Position numbers and translations under genes: made by a program
The notes under the pieces: model-generated
Database searches by the model: none
What the model was told of the DNA's origin: nothing
What the model saw: the letters and a program-made list of their open reading frames with translations, nothing else
Shown here: positions 10,691 to 28,556 of the stretch, one piece after another
How the letters are laid out: each line of letters starts with the position of its first letter
How positions within the stretch are numbered: the first letter of the stretch is position 1
Assembly: GCF_014805685.1 (NCBI RefSeq)
Contig: NC_060892.1
Coordinates: forward strand, 17,117,990-17,181,989
Direction: 5' to 3'
From: Silurus meridionalis
Taxonomy: Eukaryota; Chordata; Actinopteri; Siluriformes; Siluridae
DNA length: 64,000 nucleotides

Positions 10691-13600
10691 AGGCTTATTG
10701 ACTGCTCAAGTCAGATCTGGTAGCTCAGTGGGTAAGGTGTATTTTTCCTAAGCAGCAGCTACCCAAAAGGTTGGGTGTACAAACCCTGCCATGGCCAAGT
10801 TAAATTTATATTTCTCTTGTAAAATCTAATAGTTTGAATACTTTGTGACATTAAACTGTAAATCTATTTGTTAATTAAAGAGACCTGTTTAAAATATTGC
10901 TTTATTTCTTTGTCTTATTTGAAAGACTTGTTTGGCCTACGTTTAATATGAGCTACATGGTGTTGAAGTATGGAAAAGAAGCCGTGTTGGTTCAATAGGC
11001 TTATTGACTGCTTGCACACATTAGATCTGATAGCTCGGTGGGTAAAGCATAGGTTTCCTGATCAGCAGGTCCCCGCAAGGTTGTTGGTTCAAGCCCCAGC
11101 ATTGCCAAGGTAAATTTTTTATTTCTCTTTTGAAATATAATAGTTTGTCTACTTTGTGACAATAAACTCTAAATCGATTTGTTAATTAAAGAGACCTGTT
11201 TAAAAGATTGCTTTATTTATTTGTCTTTTTTGAAAGACTTGTTTGGCCTACGTTTAATATGAGCTACATGGTGTTGAAGTATGGAAAAGAAGCTATGCTG
11301 GTTCATTAGGCTTATTGACTGCTTGCACACGTCAGCTCTGATAGCTCAGTGGGTAATGTATGGGTTAACGAGTCAGCAAGTCCCCACAAGGTTATGGGTT
11401 CAAGCCCCAGCATTGCCAAGGTAATATATTTATTTATCTTTTGAAATATAATAGTTTGTCAACTTTGTGACATTAAACTGTAAATCGATTTGTTAATTAA
11501 AGAGACCTGTTTTTAATTGATTGCTTTATTTATTTGTCTTTTTTGAAAGACTTGTTTGGCCTACGTTTACTACGAGCTACATGGTGTTAAAGTATGGAAA
11601 AGAAGCCATCCTGGTTCATTAGGCTTATTGACTGCTTCCACAAGTCAAATTTGATAGCTCAGTGGGTAAGGCATAGGTTTATTGGTCAGTAAGTCCCCAG
11701 AAGTTTGTGCGTTCAAACCACAGCCTTGCTACGGTAACCCTTATATTTCTCTTTTGAAATATAATAGTTTGTCTACTTTGTGACATTAAACTCTAAATCG
11801 ATTTGTTAATTAACGAGACCTGTTTTAAAGATAGCTTTATTTATTTGTCTTTTTTGAAAGACTTGTTTGGCCTACGTTTACTATGAGCTACATGGTGTTG
11901 AAGTATGAAAAAGAAGCCATGCTGGTTCATTAGGCTTATTGACTGCTTGCATAAGTAAGATCTGGTAGCTCAGTGGTTAAGGTGTAGGTTTACTAGTCAG
12001 CAGGTCCCCACAAGGTTGTAGATCCAAGCCCCAGCATTGCCAAGGTAAACTTTTTTATCTCTTTTAAAATATAATAGTTTGTCTACTTTGTGACATTAAA
12101 CTGTAAATCGATTTGTTAATTAACGAGACCTGTTTAAAAGATTGCTTTTTATCTTTGTCTTTTTTAAAAGACTTGTTTGGCCTACTTTTAATATGAGCTA
12201 CATGGTGTTGAAGTATGGAAAAGAAGCCATGCTGGTTTATTAGGCTTATTGACTGCTTGCACAAACCAGATTTGATAGCTCAGTGGGTAAGGTATAGGTT
12301 TATGAATCAGCAGGTCCCCACAAGGTTGTGGGTTCAAGCCCCAGCATTGCCAAGGTAATATATTTATTTCTCTTTTGAAATATAATAGGTTGTCGACTTT
12401 GTGACATTAAACTCTAAATCGATTTGTTAATTAAAGAGACCTGTTTTTAATCGATTGCCTTATTTATTTGTCTTTTTTGAAAAGTTGTGGGTCCAAACCA
12501 CAGCATTGCCAAGGTAAAATTTTTATTTCTCTTTTGAAATATAATAGTTTGTCTACTTTGTGACATTAAACTCTAAATCGATTTGGTAATTAACGAGACC
12601 TGTTTTAAAGATAGCTTTATTTCTTTGTCTTTTTTGAAAGACTTGTTTGGCCCACTTTTAATATGAGCTACATGGTGTTGAAGGATGGAAAGAAGCCATG
12701 CTGGTTCATTAGGCTTATTGACTGCTTGCACATGTCTGATCTGATAGCTCAGTGGGTAAGGCATAGGTTTACTGGTCAGCAAGTCCCCACAAGGTTGCCG
12801 GTTCAAACCACAGCATTGCCAAGGTAAAATTGTAATCTTTAAAAAAAAATATATAATAGTTTGAATACTTTGTGACATTAAACTGTAAATCTATTTGTTA
12901 ATTAAAGAGACCTGTTTAAAATATTGCTTTATTTCTTTGTCTTATTTGAAAGACTTGTTTGGCCTACGTTTAATATGAGCTACATGGTGTTAAAGTATGG
13001 AAAAGAAGCCATGCTGGTTCATTAGGTTTATTGACTGCTTGCAAGTTATATCTAATAGCTCAGTGGGTAAGGCATAGGTTTACTGGTCAGTAGGCCCCCC
13101 AATGTGGTGGGTTCTAGCCCCAGCTTTGCTGAGGTAAATTTTTTATTTCTCTTTTGAAATATAATAGTTTGTCTACTTTGTGACAATAAACTCTAAATTG
13201 ATTTGTTAATTAAAGAGACCTGTTTAAAAGATTGCTTTATTTATTTGTCTTTTTGAAAGACTTGTTTGGCCTCGTTTACTACGAGCTACATGGTGTTAAA
13301 GTATGGAAAAGAAGCCATCCTGGTTCATTAGGCTTATTGACTGCTTCCACAAGTCAAATTTGATAGCTCAGTGGGTAAGGCATAGGTTTACTGGTCAGTA
13401 AGTCCCCAGAAGTTTGTGCGTTCAAACCACAGCCTTGCTACGGTAACCCTTATATTTCTCTTTTGAAATATAATAGTTTGTCTACTTTGTGACATTAAAC
13501 TCTAAATCGATTTGTTAATTAACGAGACCTGTTTTAAAGATAGCTTTATTTATTTGTCTTTTTTGAAAGACTTGTTTGGCCTACGTTTAATATGAGCTAC

Positions 13601-16538
13601 ATGGTGTTGAAGTATGGAAAAGAAGCCATGCTGGTTCATTAGGCTTATTGACTGCTTGCATAAGTAAGATCTGGTAGCTCAGTGGTTAAGGTGTAGGTTT
13701 ACTAGTCAGCAGGTCCCCACAAGGTTGTAGCTCCAAGCCCCAGCATTGCCAAGGTAAACTTTTTTATCTCTTTTAAAATATAATAGTTTGTCTACTTTGT
13801 GACATTAAACTGTAAATCGATTTGTTAATTAACGAGACCTGTTTAAAAGATTGCTTTTTATCTTTGTCTTTTTTAAAAGACTTGTTTGGCCTACTTTTAA
13901 TATGAGCTACATGGTGTTGAAGTATGGAAAAGAAGCCATGCTGGTTTATTAGGCTTATTGACTGCTTGCACAAACCAGATTTGATAGCTCAGTGGGTAAG
14001 GTATAGGTTTATGAATCAGCAGGTCCCCACAAGGTTGTAGGTTCAAGCCCCAGCATTGCCAAGGTAATATATTTATTTCTCTTTTGAAATATAATAGGTT
14101 GTCGACTTTGTGACATTAAACTCTAAATCGATTTGTTAATTAAAGAGACCTGTTTTTAATCGATTGCCTTATTTATTTGTCTTTTTTGAAAAGTTGTGGG
14201 TCCAAACCACAGCATTGCCAAGGTAAAATTTTTATTTCTCTTTTGAAATATAATAGTTTGTCTACTTTGTGACATTAAACTCTAAATCGATTTGGTAATT
14301 AACGAGACCTGTTTTAAAGATAGCTTTATTTCTTTGTCTTTTTTGAAAGACTTGTTTGGCCCACTTTTAATATGAGCTACATGGTGTTGAAGGATGGAAA
14401 GAAGCCATGCTGGTTCATTAGGCTTATTGACTGCTTGCAGATGTCAGATCTGATAGCTCAGTGGGTAAGGCATAGGTTTACTGGTCAGCAAGTCCCCACA
14501 AGGTTGCCGGTTCAAACCACAGCATTGCCAAGGTAAAATTGTAATCTTTAAAAAAATATATATAATAGTTTGAATACTTTGTGACATTAAACTGTAAATC
14601 TATTTGTTAATTAAAGAGACCTGTTTAAAATATTGCTTTATTTCTTTGTCTTATTTGAAAGACTTGTTTGGCCTACGTTTAATATGAGCTACATGGTGTT
14701 AGAGTATGGAAAAGAAGCCATGCTGGTTCATTAGGTTTATTGACTGCGTGCACAAGTTATATCTAATAGCTCAGTGGGTAAGGCATAGGTTTACTGGTCA
14801 GTAGGCCCCCCAAGGTGGTGGGTTCTAGCCCCAGCTTTGCTGAGGTAAATTTTTTATTTCTCTTTTGAAATATAATAGTTTGTCTACTTTGTGACAATAA
14901 ACTCTAAATTGATTTGTTAATTAAAGAGACCTGTTTAAAAGATTGCTTTATTTATTTGTCTTTTTTGAAAGACTTGTTTGGCCTACGTTTAATATGAGCT
15001 ACATGGTGTTGAAGTATGGAAAAGAAGCCATGCTGGTTCATTAGGCTTATTGTCTGCTTGGGCAAGTCAAATCTGGTAGCTCAGTGGGTAAGGCATAGGT
15101 TTATTGGTCAACTTGTCCCCACAAGGTTGTGGGTTCAAACCCCAGCGTTGCCAATGTAAAATGTTATTATTATTTTTTTTTATATAATAGTTTGTCTACT
15201 TTGTGACATTAAACTGTAAATCAATTTGTTAATTAACGAGATCTGTTTTAAAGATTGCTTTTTTTCTTTGTCTTTTTTAAAAGACTTGTTTGGCCTACTT
15301 TTAATATGAGCCACATGGTGTTGAAGTATGGAAAAGAAGCCATCCTGGTTCATTAGGCTTATTGACTGCTTGCACGCGTTAGATTTGATAGCTCAGTGGG
15401 TAACGCATAGGTATACTTGTCAGCAACTCCCCAGAAGGTTGTGGGTTCAAACAACAGCATTGCCAAGGTAAAATTTTTATTTCTCTTTTGAAATATAATA
15501 GTTTGTCTACTTTCTGACATTAAACTCTAAATCGATTTGTTAATTAACGAGACCTGTTTTAAAGATTGCTTTATTTCTTTGTCTCTTTTTGAAAGACTTG
15601 TTTGGCCAACTTTTAATATGAGCTACATGGTGTTGAAGTATGGAAAGAAGCCGTGTTGGTTCAATAGGCTTATTGACTGCTTGAATAAGTGGGAACTCGT
15701 AGCTCAGTAGGTAACTTGTTAGTTTACCGATTTCCCCCAAGGTCGGGGGTTCAAACCCTCGCATTGCCAAGATAAGTTTTTTTTTCTCTTTTGAAATCTA
15801 ATAGTTTGTCTACTTTGTGACATTAAACTGTAAATCTATTTGTTATTAGAGACCTCTTTAAAATATTGCTTTATTTCTTTGTCTTGTTTGAAAGACTTGT
15901 TTGGCCTACTTTGTAATATGATTTACATGGTGTTAAAGTATGGAAAAGAAGCCATGTTGGTTCAATAGGCTTATTGACTGCCGGCAATAACAGATCTGGT
16001 AGCTCAGTGGGTAAGGTGTAGGTGTCCTAAGTACCAGGGCCCCACGAGGTTGGAGGTTCAAACCCTGGCATGGCCGACTTAAATTTTATTTCTTTGTCAA
16101 CTCTAATAGTTTGTCTACTTTGTGATATTAAACTGTAAATCTATTTGTTAATTAAAGAGCTCTGTTTAAAAGATTGCTTAATTTCTTTGTCTTTTTTGAA
16201 AGACTTGTTTGGCCTACTTTTAATATGAGTTACATGGTGTTAAAGTATGGAAAAGAAGCCGTGTTGGTTCAACAGGCTTATTGACTGCTTGTGCAAATCA
16301 AATCTGGTAGCTCGGTGGGCAAAGTGTAGGTTTCCAAAGCAGCAGCTCCCCACAAGTTTGGTGGTTCAAACCTGGACATTGCCGAGTTGTTTTTATTTTT
16401 CTTGTGAAATCTAATAGTTTGAATACTTTGTGATATCAAACTGTAAATCTATTTGTTAATTAAAGAGACCTGTTTAAAAGATTGCTTTATTTCTTTGTCT
16501 TATTTGAAAGACTTGTTTGGCCTACTTTTAATATGAGT
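10691..16538 (+). repeat. ~310-bp tandem array with tRNA-like (Pol III box) modules
   Basis: About 18 tandem monomers. The landmark aggcttattgactgc (one or two changes in some copies) starts at 10691, 10997, 11308, 11621, 11932, 12242, 12711, 13024, 13330, 13641, 13951, 14420, 14733, 15043, 15355, 15666, 15967 and 16274. Spacings are 301-313 bp except two of 469. Each full monomer has a tRNA-like module: tagctcagtgggtaaggc (A-box consensus), then ~55 bp on, ggttcaagccccagcattgc (B box), then within about 20 bp a T-run. The rest is a conserved AT-rich spacer (gacttgtttggcctacgttt; gagctacatggtgtt; aaagaagccatgctgg). The 5' seven bases (gatctgg) do not pair with the 3' cattgcc, so these are not functional tRNA genes. 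No ORF is conserved across monomers. Confidence 0.95.
11540..14957 (+). repeat. Higher-order duplication inside the array (two ~1,709-bp blocks)
   Basis: Monomers starting at 11621, 11932, 12242, 12711 and 13024 recur at 13330, 13641, 13951, 14420 and 14733, always exactly 1,709 bp later and nearly identical. Both blocks contain the same 1.5-length fused monomer (469 bp) with the same junction, tttttgaaaagttgtgggtc. That shared deletion shows one segmental duplication rather than independent amplification. Block edges (about 11540, 13249 and 14957) are approximate. Confidence 0.9.
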
Positions 16539-17418
16539 TTGTTAAAGGCAACATGTTCAGAAACATTTTAGTTCAAGTTGCTGACAAATAAATGTTTAAG
16601 AGAATTAAGATTCTTGTTTTTGTGGAATTTCCTAAATGTCCAAACTTCTCAGGTGTTTGTTAATTATTTTTGTACATCAAATATCTTATTCTTCTACCTA
16701 ATATTTATATAGATATATTATATAGCAATATATCTTGCAACATGGTTAATCACATGCATGTTCTGTTTTAATTTAAATATATTCCAGTATGCACAGATCA
16801 TTATTTATTTTAGACCATGATGGTGTAAATGAACATGAACATTTCCTGCTTGTCATATAACATGAGTGTTGTAGATACCAAAATGTGGAACTTTTCAGAC
16901 TCTCAGAATTGAAGAGAATTGAATGTGTTAAACAGGAAGTAAGGTAAGGCTTTTTTTACTGTTTACTTTCTTAGAAATTGTCTATTCAAATACAAGAGAT
17001 AATGGAAAATAGTGAAAAACAACAACAAAAAAATTAATAATAATAATAATAAATAAAACCAGTTAAATTCTCCCTTTTAAACAACACTTTAGTTATGGTC
17101 TGAACTTAATCTTCATCTTCGTTAATGTTATACAAAGTTATAATTGCGTATAAATTAGATAATCTTCAGATAATTAATAATAGTGACACCTAGAGGTGGT
17201 TGGTGGTAAGACAAAATAGGGACGTCCCCACCAGAATAGAAATACCAGACAAAAATGTTGCTCTCTAAACTTGTGTATTTCTGAAAATAAAGATGATTTT
17301 TGGGAACCAAATACCCAAGAGACGTCTGACTTAAAATTGTGGCCTTAATGTGTTTAGAAATCGGTAGCCCCTACGAGTAACCACCCAGTCAGGAGTCCCC
17401 ACCATGTAGCAAAAACAA

Positions 17419-17468
<50 letters not shown>

Positions 17469-18150
17469 ATAAAGCATAGCTGTACAACTTTTCTACGTTG
17501 AATTGCCTGCTATGATTGTCCACTTCTGTGGAATTTTATTTCTTTGTAATCATTTCAGAAGGAACAAAAACAAACTTTGTTTAAAGCAAACGGTTAGCTA
17601 TAAACACAGTGAAAGTACAACAAATATTTTTTAATTTAAACCATGTTACAAAAGCAGCAGCATTTAATCTGTTCAATTAAAAAAAAGAAACAACCTATAA
17701 ACATATTAGTAATACAAAACAGCTCTGTAGAAATATGGATTTACATTTACATTTGTGCCAAAACTATTAAACGTATCAAACGTTTCAAGAAGTGAACAAA
17801 AATATACAGTGAGAAGCCAGACCATCATGTTCGCCTGTTTTACTGATAACGGATTATGTTTTCTCTGCTTGAGTTTCCTTTACACTTTTAATGTTTGTTT
17901 ACCATTCTGGCACAAACCTCTTCTGGGGGCAGGGATTAAAAGTTCTTTACTCTCATTAGCTTGTTAGATTTAGATTGTCAGCTCCTGGAAATTTGGTTCT
18001 GGTTGCTGTTCTCTATACAGTTACAGTACTTGTATATTGTAGTGGAAATGACTTTCCTACTTCATGACATGCTTATTATATACATTTGTAATGAATATCT
18101 GAAGTTTATGCCTCAAACAGCTCTCAAAAGGCATAAATATTCATAAAATA
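16539..18150. other. Intergenic, no gene recognised; (GT)n at 17421-17466
   Basis: AT-rich single-copy-looking sequence. A (GT)n run lies at 17421-17466. Short open frames (for example 17755-17967) have no recognisable domain and unremarkable composition. Confidence 0.5.
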
Positions 18151-19160
18151 TTTATATATATATTTTTGGGACATCTTCAAAGAAGCAGCAACTTACAACA
18201 ACCACACAGACATAGAGAAATATACTGAGGCTGTTACTGCTTACATCTCTAAGTGCACTGATGCCATCACACACAGGAAAACCATCACTATTTGGGCTAA
18301 CCAGAAACCATGGCTGACAGGAGAAGTACACAAGCTTCTAAGGGCTCAGTACGCAGCCTTTAGAGCCCGCGACACCGCAGGTCTAGCAACAGCAAGAGCC
18401 GACTTGTCCCATGGAATCAGGGAAGCTAAACCTCAATACAGCAATAAAATATCCGGATATTTCAGCAACACCTTGAGCACTTAGTAGCACCCCTAAACAG
18501 CCTCAACAAATTCTTTGGACAATTTGACATCCAAAACATTTCAGGTTCTAAAGGACTGTGCAAAAGAACTCAAGGATGTACTAATTGACATCTTTATCAT
18601 CTCACTGAGTCAGACAGTGTTCTAAGGCACCACAATAATTCCAGTCCCAAACCAGCCCGTTGCACTGACACCCATCATTATGAAATGCTTCGAGCGACTG
18701 GTCATGCAGCACTTAGTAGCACAGATACTGATAGCTCACACCCATCAAACCTCCACTTCAGCCTCCTGCCTTCAGGGAGAAGGTACCGGAGCCTCCAGTC
18801 TCGCTCCACAAGACTTTCTAACAGCTTCATCCATCAGGCTGTCAGAATGCTGAACTCTGTCCATTACCCACTTACTCCTGAACTCAGAACTTTAGTATGT
18901 TTACATATACTAGGACGTATACTGCACCTTACACATTCCGATGTTTATGAAAAATATTCACCCGGCTTTTATACATACAGTATATAATGTCTATTTATTA
19001 CAAGTACACTGCTGTTACCTCATATAAAATCTGTCTATATTGCACTGACTGACAAACTCTATACTGAATTGACAATGATAAACACTTGATGAGAGAAAGA
19101 GAAATTCCTCTGTATGTCTGCACATATGGTGGCATTTAAAAACCCTGAACCTTGAATTTC
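18150..19160 (+). mobile_element. L2/Rex-like non-LTR retrotransposon remnant
   Basis: Plus-strand fragments read like the RT-upstream part of a fish non-LTR element (a stretch equivalent to NQKPWLTGEVHKLL, then RAQYAAFRARDTAGL). After an internal deletion come its C-terminus (SLLPSGRRYRSLQSRSTRLS, NSFIHQAVRMLNSVHY) and a 3' UTR ending near an accttgaa-type tail. It is a different family from the RTE-like LINE copies. The L2 or Rex1 assignment is from memory of family motifs and needs a library search. Confidence 0.6.
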
Positions 19161-19930
19161 TTTAAGGCATAAACCTAAAATGATTATGACTATAAATGAT
19201 TATGACTTATAGTAAGTATGTCATGAAGTAAATAAGTAATTTCGACTACAAAGAATAAACATTGTAACTATTAAGACTGAGACAACAGCCCTTTTGGAGC
19301 TGTCAATCGAATCTCACTAGCCGAGTGCTCTATTAGGCCTCACCCTAACATGATGTTTGTTCCCGAATACCTACAAATGCGTAAAGGCAATTAAGAACAG
19401 TGCATTTAAAAAGCATGATTAGCAAAAAGAAAACCTAGATAGCCGTTAGAAAATGTTTAGTTTAAACCTATGTTACATTTTTGCCACTGGGTAAATTGTT
19501 AAAGTGTTTTTCTTCTTTCTCACTGTTTATTTTTGTTTGCTGTTTTAAAAGTTTGATAATTTAATGAAAAATAAATGCAGCAGTAAAGTAGGACATTTGA
19601 TTGCCATGAATGTCAACACAGATAAGGAATGTCATGTTCTTCACCTGGTGATCATGCACAGAATCGAGCACAGTATAATAATAAGCCCTGTACGGACGGG
19701 ATTGGTTTCTCTGGGTGACGTCTGTATAACTTTTTTGTTCTCTTACATGTCAGAGTCAAAATACATCCTGGTGTCATATGTTGTTCTTTATGAACATTCA
19801 CAATGGTGCTTGAAAGCTAGTTTCTGCCTAAATATGGACTATAACACTGTCCTAAAGTAAACAATAAGAACCCATTTAAATAAGTGGAGACAAAAATGTG
19901 TAAATGTGTAAATTTTATTAAATGGGGACA
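19161..19930. other. Intergenic; nothing recognised
   Basis: A 98-codon open frame at 19564-19860 has no recognised domain, and composition is ordinary AT-rich intergenic DNA. Confidence 0.4.
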
Positions 19931-19934
19931 TTTT

Positions 19935-21110
19935 CTTGGAATTCATATGATTAAAAATTTCTTTTTATAACAATGATGGCAATCTGTCCTGGCCCAGGTG
20001 CAGCAAACAGTCCCAAACCGCTATACCACCACCACCATGTTTCACAGATGAAATACAGTATTATGCTGAAATGTAGGGTTTTCCTCTTTACCAAACATTA
20101 TGCTTGTTTAAATAAAAAAGGTAAAATTTTTGTCACATTCGTCCACAGAACATATTTCTTGTGCCCATCTGGCTTGTCCACATGATCTTTAGCTGAACTG
20201 AAGATGAGTAGCAATGTTCTCTTTGGAGAGCAAATGTTTTAAAAAGTCCATTTAAAAGTGCCTTTATTGATATTGTTATTGTTCTGTTAACTAACTGTTG
20301 CCTCTTCTGTTTTAATTTCAAATTAAACCCTTTACTAATCTGTCTCTTCATAAGCTTTGCAGCTGTTGCTGTCTTAAATGTTCTGTAAAAGTCTGCTTTG
20401 GTTTGGCCTGAGTCACAGTTACTGTCAAAAGACTAGACTTTTATTGTTTTTAAGAGACACATGCATGTTTCTTTTGTGTTAAACAATTAGTTCGTTAGTT
20501 ATTTGCCAAACGTGTTCTTCATTAGTTGGATATCTGTTTCTGTTCTTGCCATTCAGTTCATCCCAAAGCAGTTCAACAGGATTTAGGTGCAATAACTGGG
20601 CAGGCCATTCCATGATAGATACACTCCAGGTGAAAGTTTGCTCTCTAAATAATGCTTACAAAGTAAATGTTCTGTAAAAGTCTGCTTTGGTTTGGCCTGA
20701 GTCACAGTTACTCTCAAAAGACTAGACTTTTATTGTTTTTAAGAGACATATGCATGTTTCATGCTTGTCATCTGGTGAATCCAGAAGGAATGGTAGCCAT
20801 GTTGGTTTAGTATTCCATTTACCTAAAATAAGTCTCCAACCTTCCCTGCTCCAAAACAACCCCAAACATTAAGCTTCCACCTCCATGTTTGACTGTGGGT
20901 GTGAGGCAATCTGCTAACATCTTCTCTACTGTTCGCCGTTTTGCATAAGCTCTTCTGTTAAAAGCCAAAAATGTCACTTTTTTGACTAAACTGTCTACAG
21001 AACATTCTTTCAGTCATTCGCTGTCCGATTCTTTTGTGGTTTTGCCTTTTACCTAGTTTGTTTGCATATAAACTAAAAGAATGTGCATGCCTCTCAAAAT
21101 AATAAAAGAC
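19935..21110 (-). mobile_element. Degenerate Tc1/mariner-like fragments
   Basis: The minus strand near 20930-20780 gives a broken frame close to the Tc1 transposase signature (VKHGGGSLMFG, normally HGGGSLMVWGCF). Phrases at 19980-20050 and 20560-20625 also resemble the reverse of Tc1 transposase coding sequence. No complete inverted repeats were recognised. A ~96-bp direct repeat (20376-20472 and 20665-20760) lies inside. Confidence 0.55.
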
Positions 21111-21271
21111 CAGGTGTTTCCAATCTTGACAGACACTTTAATTTTTCATTCTTCTCTTTTATTCATTCTTTAATTTTTCTCTTTCTTTCTCTGTTACAAC
21201 ACAGCAGACAGCACATGCACAAACACACAAAAGAAAAAACACATCGCATGTGCACCCATACACCCACCCAC

Positions 21272-21339
<68 letters not shown>

Positions 21340-23135
21340 CTAATCAGTAAAAAGAATTATGCAATTTAGCTTGTTGTGTGCAATGATAAAATGCATACAG
21401 TGAGAAAGGTGGAAATGGAGGACAGCCCTGAAACCATCTGAAGTCAATGTCATTCTCTTTTTTTTTATTATTATTCATACTGATAAAATATGTTTTTGTG
21501 AATAGTTGTACAAAACTGTCAATGAAGTTTGAGAGGAATGTATGTGATTTTATTACACCTCTTATTAACTCAGTAATATTTCATACCCAGTAATTGTTTG
21601 CTTCTCTGTATTTCTCTTTTGTGCTGAGGCACTGCTGTGCTTAGATGAAACTTAATTTTGTTTACTAATTGTTAAATAAATCTTGAAATACAGCATACAC
21701 TATTGAAAAATGTTGTTTGTTGTGAGAAACCGATTTTACACACAGTTCAGGCTCGCTTGTAAAATTTTATATACCTTTTTGGGCCAAACAGGTTCAAATG
21801 CAGAGCGGCTTCAGTTTAAAGCTCATGCAGACCTCCTTGTGAAGTGCATCTGTGTCTTTAAGTTGAGCCTTGTTTTTTTTTTAGTGTTCCCTGGATTTGA
21901 TCCATGCATGTGTGTTTTTAAAAATGTTGATCCTTTTCTGTGTTTTGTCTTTCCAAGTTTTTATAAGGTTGCTTTCTTCTCCTCCTACTCTCAGTAATAA
22001 TTTTAAGATGCTGACGTCAGTAACCGCATGTTAAAAATTATTATTTATTTAACAGAACCTGGCCGTAAAGAACGGAGTCTACATTTATAGAAATAAATAC
22101 AATTAAAGCAGCATCAAATTGAGTTTTTTATAACTGCAGATGTAGTAATTATAGTAGCTGTTTTAATCTGGATCATGCTGGAAATATTTATACAGACACA
22201 AAAGGCTAGACAATTAAAATACATAAGCAGCCTAATCAGATGAAAGAAGAGGTGATCAGGAACAGAGGGTGATTTGTTTTGTAATGTTTGCATTGACTTA
22301 TCCAATCAGAATTGATATTTCATCAAATCCTAACGTAAACTCGATCCCGTCTGAATAGGGCTATAAGGCATTATCCAGCATTAAAAGCACAGTTTTCAAT
22401 CCTGTAGTGCAACGTTTTTTACTATAAAGCATATTTTAGTCAGCGTTCAGTGCTAAACTGAGCTCGTGTGAAAGCACTTGGTTTTCCTGAAGCTGACGAT
22501 GGAGTCGGTCTGATCAGAAAAGAGAGACACAGAAATGGAGTAAAAGACAACAAAACAGATGTTAGTAAATACACTACACCTCTTCAGTTAAAGTATGAGC
22601 TGGAAATGTTTGTTAAATGCATGCAGGTTAGCAAAGAAAAAAAAAGAAAGGAAAAAAAAAACAGAGCTGAAGGTAGTAAGAAAAGCTTTTCCAGATTTTA
22701 TTCCAGCTTTTCAAGAATAAATTAAAGATATAAGAAAAGACTAAGACAAACTAATAGAGGCTGAATGAGTGGGCAGCTTTACACGGATGAAATAGAGGTT
22801 TATTATTTTACAGAAAGCAAAACCACTCAAATCTTCTGTACAGCGGATGGAATAACCGATCGCCATGGATGGAGGAAAGCGGTGACAGAAAGCAAAAAAA
22901 GAAAGAGAAATGTAGAAAGAACAGAAGTGTGAAGTGAAGTGAAGTAAAGCGACTCGGCCGGCCCAGGGACCAGGGATGAGATAATTTATCTATGTGGATG
23001 AGAAAGAAATAACAAATGATGAAGAAACAAGAAAAAAGGAGAAAATGGAGGCAAAGACAAAGCAGCATGCGAAGGAAATTTTCTCTATTATATACAATAA
23101 AAAATACTTCAATTCAATCTTTTTTATATATATAT
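21111..23135. other. Region 3' of tropomyosin; (CA)n; probable 3' UTR at right end
   Basis: (CA)n at 21272-21338. A perfect TGACGTCA (CRE/ATF core) lies at 22012-22019, far from any visible start. The tropomyosin 3' UTR must begin at 23135 and extend left. A reverse-complement AATAAA at about 22696 is a candidate poly(A) signal but is not certain. No other gene recognised. Confidence 0.4.

Positions 23136-28556
<5,421 letters not shown>

Noticed and set aside
12064..13973. Two identical 66-codon minus-strand open frames (12064-12264, 13773-13973)
   Set aside because: Identity comes from the 1,709-bp duplication; the other monomers do not keep the frame, so not a gene.
10691..16538. Cluster of genuine tRNA genes
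   Set aside because: A and B boxes are present, but the 5' and 3' ends of the module cannot form an acceptor stem and the anticodon arm is not consistent.
10691..16538. CRISPR-like array
   Set aside because: Repeat unit ~310 bp with no unique spacers, in a eukaryotic genome; it is a tandem satellite.
19564..19860. 98-codon open frame as a small gene
   Set aside because: No recognised domain, no splice partners, and composition like the surrounding AT-rich DNA.
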